Source: an uncultured Pelagibacteraceae bacterium
GTDB lineage: Bacteria > Pseudomonadota > Alphaproteobacteria > Pelagibacterales > Pelagibacteraceae
Direction of reading: 5' to 3'
Length of the DNA: 64,000 nt
Assembly (NCBI GenBank): GCA_902528375.1
Contig: CABZSS010000002.1
Span: 43,688-107,687, forward strand
Positions 10,014 to 17,948 of this stretch are shown piece by piece (positions within the stretch are counted from its first letter, which is position 1; every line of letters starts with the position of its first letter). The translations under genes were made by a program, and so were the position numbers. The notes under the pieces are model-generated. The model searched no databases and was not told the DNA's origin. It was given only the letters and a program-made list of their open reading frames with translations.

Positions 10014-11243
10014 ATGATTGAGAATATAAAAAAAGATTGGACAAATTACTTCCAAATTTATGTCTTAATACTTATTTTTTTTGGAATTTTTTTTCTTTAT
10101 TCAAAACACGATGTTGGAAATGACTCTAGTCTTTCAGATTGGCTTATAAACTATGAAGGAGGTTTTGTTCGCCGGGGATTAATAGGAGAAATAATAACAA
10201 ATTTTTCAACCATACTGTCTATAAACTTAAGAGACTCAATATTAATTTTTCAAATAATTTTTTTCTTAAGTTATTATTTTTTGATTATGTTCTTTTGTAA
10301 AAAATTAATTCTAAATAGATTATTAACTTTAGCGATTTTTTCTCCAATTTTAATTTTATACCCAGTCGCAGAGATAGAAGTATTGGGACGAAAAGAATTA
10401 ATAATTTTTACTATTTTTTTATCTTATCTATTCTTTGATATTAAAAATTTAAAGATTCAATATATCTATAAATTAATTTTATTTCCAATAAGTATTTTAA
10501 CATGGGAGCCAGTATTTTTATTTTTTCCCTTTATTCTTTTAATTGATCTATTTGTTTTTAAAATTCAGAAATTCGATAAAAAACTTTTATATATTGCACT
10601 CAGTTATTTTGTATCAATATTTTTCGTTATACTAATTTATCTAAATCCATTCTCCCAGGAGAATTATTCTGTAATGAGTGATTTTCTCAAAAATCAATTT
10701 GGTGAAAAATGTTATATGTCCTGTCACTTTGTTGGAAATCAATCTGCAAATTCTTTCTCTGAACTTTTTCAAAATTTTTTAAATAAATTTAAATTCACTT
10801 ATGCTTTAAGATATTTAATTATAATTGTGGTTGGATTTTTTCCTCTGTGTCTACTCTTTGTTTATTCCTCAATTAATGGTAAAAATCAGATATTGATTAT
10901 TTCAAAATCTAAAAATCTTTTTTTTCCTTTTTTATTAGCTTTTTTACCAAGTACGGTCTTATATTTAGTTATGTATGATTGGGCAAGAGTAGTTCATATT
11001 AGCTACACTTTTTCCCTATTAACATTTTTGTATTTACTAAAAGAAAATTTTATTCAACTTTCAAATCAAAAAATTCAAACAAATTATTTTTCGAAAATAC
11101 CAAAAAAATTTTTTATAATAGTATTTTTTTTATTTGCATTTGGCTGGAACCCAAAAGTTGTTATGGTTGATGATGTGGCGTCAAAGCCTATTTATGCAAC
11201 TCCCTATAAATTCTATAAATATTTTATTAAAGGTAAATTTTAA
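10014..11243 (+). CDS. Polytopic membrane protein of unknown function
   Basis: Multiple hydrophobic segments; adjacent to GT2; GGFVRRGLIGEI segment near the N-terminus. Confidence 0.6.
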   Translation: MIENIKKDWTNYFQIYVLILIFFGIFFLYSKHDVGNDSSLSDWLINYEGGFVRRGLIGEIITNFSTILSINLRDSILIFQIIFFLSYYFLIMFFCKKLILNRLLTLAIFSPILILYPVAEIEVLGRKELIIFTIFLSYLFFDIKNLKIQYIYKLILFPISILTWEPVFLFFPFILLIDLFVFKIQKFDKKLLYIALSYFVSIFFVILIYLNPFSQENYSVMSDFLKNQFGEKCYMSCHFVGNQSANSFSELFQNFLNKFKFTYALRYLIIIVVGFFPLCLLFVYSSINGKNQILIISKSKNLFFPFLLAFLPSTVLYLVMYDWARVVHISYTFSLLTFLYLLKENFIQLSNQKIQTNYFSKIPKKFFIIVFFLFAFGWNPKVVMVDDVASKPIYATPYKFYKYFIKGKF

Positions 11244-11614
11244 TGAAGATAAAAGTTTTTTTTAACAATTCATGTAATATCTGCAAAATGGAAATCGACC
11301 ATTACAAAAAACATTCAAATGATAATTTAGAATGGGTTGATATTACAAATAATCAGGAAGCAATAAATCTTACTTCAAAGTCGTCAGCAGAATTATTAAG
11401 AAGATTACATGTAATCGATAACGGCGAAGTTATAGGGGGAGCAAAAGCTTTTGTAATTATTTGGTCTAAAATTCCAAAATATAAATTTTTAGCTAAATTA
11501 TTTAGTTTCAAACCTTTTTTTATAATTTTTCATTATCTTTATGAATTTGTTGCTTACTTTCTTTTTTTGAAAAACAAACATCAACTAAATGAAGAAACAA
11601 AATCTACCAACTAA
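11243..11614 (+). CDS. DUF393 / DCC family thiol-disulfide oxidoreductase-like protein
   Basis: [23 protein letters not shown] CxxC-type N-terminus; overlaps upstream gene by 1 nt. Confidence 0.78.
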   Translation: MKIKVFFNNSCNICKMEIDHYKKHSNDNLEWVDITNNQEAINLTSKSSAELLRRLHVIDNGEVIGGAKAFVIIWSKIPKYKFLAKLFSFKPFFIIFHYLYEFVAYFLFLKNKHQLNEETKSTN

Positions 11615-11717
11615 ATTATGCCCAGTTTGTGAAAGACCTTTCAAATGGAGAAAAAAATGGAGACTGAATTGGGAAAAAGTAAAATACTGCTCCAAAAAAT
11701 GCTCATCAAAAAGGTAA
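11589..11717 (+). CDS. DUF2256 domain small protein (42 aa)
   Basis: Manual translation: [42 protein letters not shown]; paired CxxC...CSKKC motif. Below the track size cutoff. Confidence 0.85.
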   Translation: MKKQNLPTKLCPVCERPFKWRKKWRLNWEKVKYCSKKCSSKR

Positions 11718-13144
11718 ATTACCTAAAAAAAATTTTAATAACTTCCTTTCTAATATTACCAATAAATAATTCTAGTGCAGAATTTTTTCGAGATCTATCG
11801 AATATTATAGAGTTTAACGAGACAAGACTTAGTTATGGGGTATCAGTGACAGATATTAATATGGATGGAAATTTTGAGTTTATAGTTACAGGTTTTGGTT
11901 ATCCAAATCTAGCATTAACTTATATTGATGGTAAATTGAAGAATATAGCTCAAGATGAAATTTTTATAGATCAATTTAGAAAAACTATTGGGGTCGCAGC
12001 GTGTGATATTGATAAAGATGGCTATGAGGAGATTTATTTTTTAAATACTGATACTTACAGCGGAACAAAAAAATATTCTGATAGATTAATTGATAAAAAA
12101 GATGATTATTATTTTGATCTATTCGAAATTGAAAAAAATAAAGAAAGTCTAAATTTAACTGCAGGTAGATCTGTAGTTTGTGTCGACAGAAAAGGTACTG
12201 GTGAATATGGTATTTACGTAGCGAATTATGGTGGACCTACAAGATTTTATGAATTTGAAAATTTTAAGATAATAGACAAAGCTGGCTACCTAAATTTAAG
12301 AAATGTAACAGGTGGAAGAGCAGTAGTCTCAGGACATATATTAACTGACAGAGCTGATATATTTGCTGCAAATGAAAGAGGTGCGAATTTTCTTTTAAAA
12401 AATAATAATGGAAATTTTGAGGATGTCGCATTTGATTACAGAGTTGATGATGTAATTCAGAATGGAAGGGGAACTGCATTGTCAGATATTTATTATCGAG
12501 GAAGATTAGATATTTTGAGTGGAAATTGGTTAGGTTATCATAGAGCCTATGTTTTAGAAAATAACAAATTTAAAGATATAGGAAACAAAGATTTTGATAA
12601 ACCCTCAAAAATTAGAACAATTATTTCTGCAGACTTTGATAATGATGGATTTGACGAAGTTTTTATGAACAACATTGCAGAACCAAATAAGTTATTTAAA
12701 ATAACTGAAAAAGGTAAGTTTGAGGAGATAAAATTAAAAACAGCACTTGAAACTGAAGGATTTGGAACTGGAGCAGCAGTTGCTGATATTGATAATGATG
12801 GAATTCTTGAATTACTGGTTTCTCGAGGAGAAAGTAAAGCTCAATCTTTGACTTTGTATAAAGCAAATGTTGAAAAACAAAGTAAATTTTTAAGAATTAA
12901 ACCAATCAACAAATTTGGGGCTCCTGCAAGAGGCGCTACCGTAACCTTGATATCTAACAAAAGAAAACATTCAAAAACAATAGACGCTGGCTCAGGTTAT
13001 TTATGCCAAATGGAACCTGTGGCACATTATGGAATTCGAAAAAATGAAAAAAATTTTAAAGTAGAGGTCAAATGGACTAATGGGAAAATAGATTTTATTG
13101 ATAAAATTAAACTTAATCAAACAATTACCATAAATCAAAAATGA
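11699..13144 (+). CDS. Secreted VCBS/FG-GAP repeat protein with C-terminal ASPIC/UnbV-like domain
   Basis: Repeated [48 protein letters not shown] motifs; C-terminal [24 protein letters not shown] at 11699 gives a signal peptide; the 11645 start overlaps the DUF2256 ORF. Confidence 0.83.
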   Translation: MLIKKVNYLKKILITSFLILPINNSSAEFFRDLSNIIEFNETRLSYGVSVTDINMDGNFEFIVTGFGYPNLALTYIDGKLKNIAQDEIFIDQFRKTIGVAACDIDKDGYEEIYFLNTDTYSGTKKYSDRLIDKKDDYYFDLFEIEKNKESLNLTAGRSVVCVDRKGTGEYGIYVANYGGPTRFYEFENFKIIDKAGYLNLRNVTGGRAVVSGHILTDRADIFAANERGANFLLKNNNGNFEDVAFDYRVDDVIQNGRGTALSDIYYRGRLDILSGNWLGYHRAYVLENNKFKDIGNKDFDKPSKIRTIISADFDNDGFDEVFMNNIAEPNKLFKITEKGKFEEIKLKTALETEGFGTGAAVADIDNDGILELLVSRGESKAQSLTLYKANVEKQSKFLRIKPINKFGAPARGATVTLISNKRKHSKTIDAGSGYLCQMEPVAHYGIRKNEKNFKVEVKWTNGKIDFIDKIKLNQTITINQK

Positions 13145-13827
13145 AAAAAATTTTAATTAAATGCCTATTATTAGTAGTTTTATTTCAAATTGAAGTGGTT
13201 GCTGAAGAAAAGAATTATCATAAAGAGCTAATAACTGATTGGTCTAGAATATTTCCAGATAAAAATAGAAATGCTGCTGGACCTAAATTTTTTAAGTATA
13301 TTATAGACAAAGAAAATACTTATAAAGATTTCATCGAGTATAATAAGTTATTTTGTGCTGTTTCTGGATCATTAATTGATCCTGATAGTGACTCGGAGTT
13401 TTTATTTGTTAAAGAGAGTAAATCAAATAGTAAAATCTGTGGCAATTATTACAGATGTTGTGTTCCATGCTCTTGTGATGTCATGAAGTATTCGGAAGTT
13501 CAAAAGATGAAATATAAATTTACAGATGGTCTAAAAGAATTTTACGTTATAACAATTAAAAATCCATGTAACAAAACTGATTTTCCAAATAGAGTAAACA
13601 AGAATTATTTTTGTAATGGGAAAAAAATCAATAGTAATCAAGTATATAATCTAGATAACAGAATAGTTATAGGTTTATTGCACAACGGAAGACTTTGTAA
13701 AAAAGATGATATAAATTTGGTCAAAAGTCATCAAATTACTGGTCAATATTGTGAATTGAGAAATAATACACCCCTTGAGAAATTAGATGCTGGTATGGGT
13801 GATATTTTTATTAAGCTTGCAAGATAA
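13141..13827 (+). CDS. Secreted Cys-rich protein of unknown function
   Basis: Signal peptide [37 protein letters not shown] cluster; overlaps upstream ORF stop by 4 nt. Confidence 0.6.
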   Translation: MKKILIKCLLLVVLFQIEVVAEEKNYHKELITDWSRIFPDKNRNAAGPKFFKYIIDKENTYKDFIEYNKLFCAVSGSLIDPDSDSEFLFVKESKSNSKICGNYYRCCVPCSCDVMKYSEVQKMKYKFTDGLKEFYVITIKNPCNKTDFPNRVNKNYFCNGKKINSNQVYNLDNRIVIGLLHNGRLCKKDDINLVKSHQITGQYCELRNNTPLEKLDAGMGDIFIKLAR

Positions 13828-14962
13828 ATTTTGATATTATTTTAGGAATATAATTTTTAAAATTAAAAAAACCTTTATTACAATATTGCCAGGAATACTC
13901 ATCGAGCTTTCTGTACAAAAAGTTAAGTTTAATGTTATTTGAATTTAAATAATCTAAATTTTCACCAACTGAGGGATATAAACCTATTATATTTTCACCT
14001 ATTCTTTTGACTTCACTTACATCTATAATTTCACAATCAATCGATTGATCTTTTAATCTTTGCTCCTGATCTTTAGTTAAATGTGACTTAAATTTAATAA
14101 CTTTTTCACTAAGTTTTATGGATCTATTTTCATTTTTATTTGAAACCAAATAGACTTTTTTAAATTTATTATCTTTAAAATCAGTATTTTCAAGAGAGAG
14201 ATTGTTTTCAAAAACTAATAAGTTATTTTGACTAATATCTTGAGGATTAGCAAAATTTTGTTTTATGATTGAGTATGTCTTTTCAGAAACTTTTGGTGGC
14301 GCGTTTTCATTCAATTTAATATTGTTGAATCTATTATTTGTAAATTTTTTGATATTCCATTCACTTGCTAAATAATGTTTTCCTTGAGTTTGTACTCCGG
14401 CAACCCATCTCCATCCAAGTGTATTTGATGCAGCATCACCATCATAGAGATGTTGCATAAAAAATTCTGCACCTAGTTGCCAAGGTAAATTTAATGTGAA
14501 TATCCAGATACTTGCAAACCACATTCTCGTGTGATTATGAAGATAATTGTTTTCTTTTAGTTCTTTAACCCATTCATTAAAGCATTCGATATTAGTATTT
14601 CCCTCTATCGCATTTAAGTATACTTTATTTTCCACGAATTTTTTTCTTATGCCGTTCAAGCTTACTAAATAGTCAGTCCATACGTTTGGTCTTAACTCAA
14701 GCCAACCCTTCCAATAAGTTCTCCAAAGAACCTCCTGTATAAACTTTTCATTTTTTGAAAAGGAAAACTTCGCAAGTGACTTTTTGATAATTTCAATTTC
14801 ATTAAGAACTCCATGAGTTACAAAAGGCGATAAGCAGGAGACGTTATCTCTTTTATCAGGACCAAAATCAAAGTTTCTCAATCTTGAATACTCAGACAAA
14901 TTACTTTCGATAAATTTATCTAAATTTTTTAAAGCAGTTTTTCTTGAAGGTTCAAAATTCAT
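13811..14962 (-). CDS. Photolyase FAD-binding-domain protein with atypical C-terminal extension
   Basis: FIQEVLWRTYWKGWLELRP, NNYLHNHTRMWFASIWIFTLNLPWQLGAEFFMQHLYDGDAASNTLGWRWVAG photolyase FAD domain; no N-terminal antenna domain precedes it. Confidence 0.85.
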   Translation of the reverse strand: MNFEPSRKTALKNLDKFIESNLSEYSRLRNFDFGPDKRDNVSCLSPFVTHGVLNEIEIIKKSLAKFSFSKNEKFIQEVLWRTYWKGWLELRPNVWTDYLVSLNGIRKKFVENKVYLNAIEGNTNIECFNEWVKELKENNYLHNHTRMWFASIWIFTLNLPWQLGAEFFMQHLYDGDAASNTLGWRWVAGVQTQGKHYLASEWNIKKFTNNRFNNIKLNENAPPKVSEKTYSIIKQNFANPQDISQNNLLVFENNLSLENTDFKDNKFKKVYLVSNKNENRSIKLSEKVIKFKSHLTKDQEQRLKDQSIDCEIIDVSEVKRIGENIIGLYPSVGENLDYLNSNNIKLNFLYRKLDEYSWQYCNKGFFNFKNYIPKIISKFILQA

Positions 14963-15013
14963 AACAAGGCCAAGAGATATATAATTGTTTTAATTCAATC
15001 TCCAGGCCTTGTT
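14963..15013. repeat. Inverted repeat AACAAGGCC(aa)GAGAT ... ATCTC(ca)GGCCTTGTT
   Basis: Perfect 9-bp arms 14963-14971 / 15005-15013 plus inner 5-bp arms 14974-14978 / 14998-15002. Confidence 0.85.
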
Positions 15014-15021
15014 GACGCATA

Positions 15022-15720
15022 TTATATTGCTATATCTTGATGATAATTTTCATATCCACTTGCTTCTCTTAAATAATTGCAATGTGAACAACTATTTCCT
15101 GCCGCAGGAATTTTATCTTGTGACAGGAGCGCTGTTACTTCTCTTAAAAATTCAAAGAAAGCTTCATCATTCCTCGGTATTTCTTGCCAACTAACACTAT
15201 TTTTAAAATAGTAATCTTTATTCTCTTTAAGAAGTTTAGTTGGTTCTACAACAAAAAGACCAAGTCTGCTTACAGGTGCAAGAGCTGGTTTTCCCTCTGC
15301 AGCGTTCTCTAAACATAAAGCATAAGAATGTAATTGTCTCGAATACCTTTCAACATTAGAGTCTTTCACACTTGATGTTTTAAAGTCAACAACTCCAAAA
15401 CTTTTATCATCAAACCCAAGAACAGTATCGCTCTTACCTTTTAGATAAATGCTATTTCCTGTTCTACGGTCCTTGAAAGTTTTAGATTGCAACCAACGGT
15501 CTCCAAAAATTACTTTTCCAGCAGGTAATGATGGATCAATATCTCTTGGAGATTTTCCCTCAAAGTGATCTTTCATTATGCCGTCTATTTTAATAAAGAT
15601 GGTTGGCATGATACCCCTAGGTCTTGATAGACCTTCTTTAACTTTAAGATAGAAACATCGAGGACATTCCGAATAAAGAAATGTTAAGTCACTCGGGCTT
15701 AGTTTAAACAATTTGCTCAT
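15022..15720 (-). CDS. PD-(D/E)XK superfamily nuclease (Cas4/RecB-like) with N- and C-terminal CxxC motifs
   Basis: SECPRCFYLK near N-terminus, GKSDTVLGFDDKSFGVVDFKTS catalytic-like core, YSRQLHSYALCLE, C-terminal CSHCNYL. Confidence 0.8.
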   Translation of the reverse strand: MSKLFKLSPSDLTFLYSECPRCFYLKVKEGLSRPRGIMPTIFIKIDGIMKDHFEGKSPRDIDPSLPAGKVIFGDRWLQSKTFKDRRTGNSIYLKGKSDTVLGFDDKSFGVVDFKTSSVKDSNVERYSRQLHSYALCLENAAEGKPALAPVSRLGLFVVEPTKLLKENKDYYFKNSVSWQEIPRNDEAFFEFLREVTALLSQDKIPAAGNSCSHCNYLREASGYENYHQDIAI

Positions 15721-15734
15721 AAATATATATTGAT

Positions 15735-15778
15735 TTTAAACTCCCAGCAGCATTACTGCTGCTGGGCATGAGTTTAAA
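15735..15778 (-). terminator. Large hairpin, probable terminator of the GIY-YIG gene
   Basis: TTTAAACT-CCCAGCAGC-ATTACT-GCTGCTGGG-catg-AGTTTAAA; 9-bp GC-rich stem plus 8-bp outer arms; directly after the 15774 stop on the minus strand. Confidence 0.82.
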
Positions 15779-16502
15779 TAACCAACCCTCCTTCAGTTTT
15801 AAGCACTGGTGGAAGCACTTTGTTATATTTAGGAAAAGTTCCATACTTATCTTTGAAAGAACAAATATGTTTCCTCTCTATCTTAAACCTCTCCGCTTTA
15901 TCATCGATTATCGAATATTGAATACAATCAAAATCCAATTTATCTTTGATATGCTGAGAAGCTCTTAGCCGTAGATTGTTTGTTGAACCAATTTCAACAA
16001 CGTGGCCCTCTTTAAGATATCTATAGACCCCCCCTTTTTTAGGAAGCTCTTTGTAACTTTGAACCTTATTTTCAAAATTTGCTTCAATAGTTACTTGATA
16101 GATATTGTCCTGTATTTGCTTTACAAACAACCTTCTCTCAGATCTGCTAGATGAGTTACGCATTGCATCAAATCTAGGAACTCTATCAATGAGTTCCTTG
16201 CATGAAACGAAGAAACGAGGTGTTCCACCATTGTTTCTTTGCGCATGAGTAAGAGGTAATGTTGTACCTCCATTCTCAATTTCCTCATTAGTAAGAAGAA
16301 TGAACAAATTGTTTGCTGTGCTATAGTCATCTCCTTTGATATCTAAAGCAAGCTTACAACGCTTATATCCACTCTTGATTATTTTTCTGCTGAAAGCCGT
16401 ATTAAAACTAAGACCTTGCTTCAGCACCACTATTTGAGGCTCATCCATTAAAAGATGAGATTGCCTTTTAAAAAAAGTAAGATTATTTATATCTACTGAC
16501 AT
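15774..16502 (-). CDS. Unknown N-terminal region fused to GIY-YIG-like nuclease domain
   Basis: C-terminal GGVYRYLKEGHVVEIGSTNNLRLRASQH...FKIERKHICSFKDKYGTFPKYNKV fits the GIY-YIG pattern (GVY, EIGSTxNLxxRxxxH, E, N). Confidence 0.68.
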   Translation of the reverse strand: MSVDINNLTFFKRQSHLLMDEPQIVVLKQGLSFNTAFSRKIIKSGYKRCKLALDIKGDDYSTANNLFILLTNEEIENGGTTLPLTHAQRNNGGTPRFFVSCKELIDRVPRFDAMRNSSSRSERRLFVKQIQDNIYQVTIEANFENKVQSYKELPKKGGVYRYLKEGHVVEIGSTNNLRLRASQHIKDKLDFDCIQYSIIDDKAERFKIERKHICSFKDKYGTFPKYNKVLPPVLKTEGGLVI

Positions 16503-16825
16503 AAACCCTCCTTTTTCATAACCTCAGAAACATCAATTGCTATAAAGCTAATCTGAACATCGCCATCAAGCTTATCAGTCAACTTTCTTACAATAGGTGG
16601 AGTTGCAGCAATGCACTCAATTTTAGCGACAAATGTTGCCTCTATCATTTCAGCTATTTGCTTAACCCATTCCTGAGGTCTTTGATATTCATCCTTTGTC
16701 AAAGTAATAGATCTTTTAACAACGTTAAGAATACCTGTTGTTTCTTCACCTGTTTTTATTTTTACTGGAACAGGTAATAACTCCAGATTACTTGGTTTTT
16801 CCATTTTCTTCATGGTTTTCTCCAA
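16493..16825 (-). CDS. Hypothetical protein, 110 aa
   Basis: ORF overlapping the GIY-YIG ORF start by 10 nt, suggesting coupling; no recognised domain. Confidence 0.6.
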   Translation of the reverse strand: MEKTMKKMEKPSNLELLPVPVKIKTGEETTGILNVVKRSITLTKDEYQRPQEWVKQIAEMIEATFVAKIECIAATPPIVRKLTDKLDGDVQISFIAIDVSEVMKKEGLCQ

Positions 16826-16840
16826 AGTGCCAAAAACTTT

Positions 16841-16890
16841 TTTTCAAAGACTAAGTTTTTGAACATTAATTTAATGTCTTGCTTTGAAAA
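16841..16890. repeat. Nested inverted repeats upstream of the 16825 gene
   Basis: TTTTCAAAG (16841-16849) / CTTTGAAAA (16882-16890) enclosing palindrome ACATTAATTTAATGT (16863-16877). Confidence 0.75.
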
Positions 16891-16936
16891 TAATGAATGG
16901 ATTTTTAAAATTCTTTCAAAAAACTGGTTTATATTT

Positions 16937-17776
16937 TTATAAAATATCGCAGTTTTTTAAAAAATTTTCTATTTTTTCATAACAGTTGTTATAAAGGTCT
17001 GTCTCGTTAGATATACTTTGAGGAATAGTGAGAGTTTCTTGCTCTTTCTCGCCAAAGTTTAAAAAATTAAAACTTCTAAATTGTATAAATATTTTGATAA
17101 TGCTGTTTTTCTTAGTTGGATATTCACGGAAATCAAAGTCAAAAGGAACTAAAAAATTTCTAGATCCAGCGAAAACATCAATTTTTTCTTTGTTTAGTAA
17201 TTCAAAAGCTTTTCTTGAAACTTGAAAAGAGCGAACATAATGGGATCTATCAACAAATTTTACTCCATCAACCGAATATTGTCTGCCCAAACAATCAGCA
17301 ATTATAGCGGCATTATTTGTAGAACTTTCATTAATATTTTTACTAATATTAATATTCAGAGACCTGTGGAAATTAGGTAAAAAGTAAACATTTTTATTAT
17401 TTTTGAATCGTTCTTTGATAATTTCTTTTGATATTTCAAAACTTCTTTCCAATCTTTTTTCTGCATTATGCCATAGTTGATCCCACAAATGATCAAATGT
17501 CTCAAACTTAATTAAATCTATTTCTCGATCTAAATTATCTTGTACTTTTAGATCTTTATATTCAGGTAGTTTGATAAATCCTTGATCATATAGCTCGGAT
17601 AATAGTTCGTTAAATTTATGACTAGTAATGTCGTCATTCTCTTTTTTTACCTTGTATAAATATGGGCGGTTATGTTTTGAGATACCCTTTTCATCTGATG
17701 TAAGGTCTTCTTTGTTTTCGATTAATTTATTTAGTTGTTTAACTATTTTAAGAGGTGCATATTTTAAGCTATCCAT
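16937..17776 (-). CDS. Hypothetical protein, 279 aa
   Basis: Long minus-strand ORF at local AT-rich composition; no recognised domain. Confidence 0.65.
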   Translation of the reverse strand: MDSLKYAPLKIVKQLNKLIENKEDLTSDEKGISKHNRPYLYKVKKENDDITSHKFNELLSELYDQGFIKLPEYKDLKVQDNLDREIDLIKFETFDHLWDQLWHNAEKRLERSFEISKEIIKERFKNNKNVYFLPNFHRSLNINISKNINESSTNNAAIIADCLGRQYSVDGVKFVDRSHYVRSFQVSRKAFELLNKEKIDVFAGSRNFLVPFDFDFREYPTKKNSIIKIFIQFRSFNFLNFGEKEQETLTIPQSISNETDLYNNCYEKIENFLKNCDIL

Positions 17777-17813
17777 CTTAATTATTTAGTAATTAGCTAT
17801 TATATTTCAATGA

Positions 17814-17948
17814 CTATTTTACTCTAAACTTTTTTGAAGCTTTAAAACCTGCCATGTAGTGCTTTGCAAGAGATTTAGGCCTTTTATGACCTCTTCTTTT
17901 ATATTCTGCTGTTACAGATGCTAACGTAGGTTGTTTCTTTTTCTTCAT
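17814..17948 (-). CDS. Small basic protein, 44 aa
   Basis: Manual translation: MKKKKQPTLASVTAEYKRRGHKRPKSLAKHYMAGFKASKKFRVK*; ATGA overlap with the argG stop (17945-17948). Confidence 0.65.
   Translation of the reverse strand: MKKKKQPTLASVTAEYKRRGHKRPKSLAKHYMAGFKASKKFRVK

Noticed and set aside
15009-15194. Plus-strand ORF 15009-15194 and similar plus ORFs (15768-15968, 17028-17225)
   Set aside because: Overlap the minus-strand cassette genes; no recognisable product.
14963-17776. Nuclease cassette as a transposon or CRISPR-Cas locus
   Set aside because: No transposase, integrase, target-site duplication or repeat array visible; kept only as a possible accessory module.
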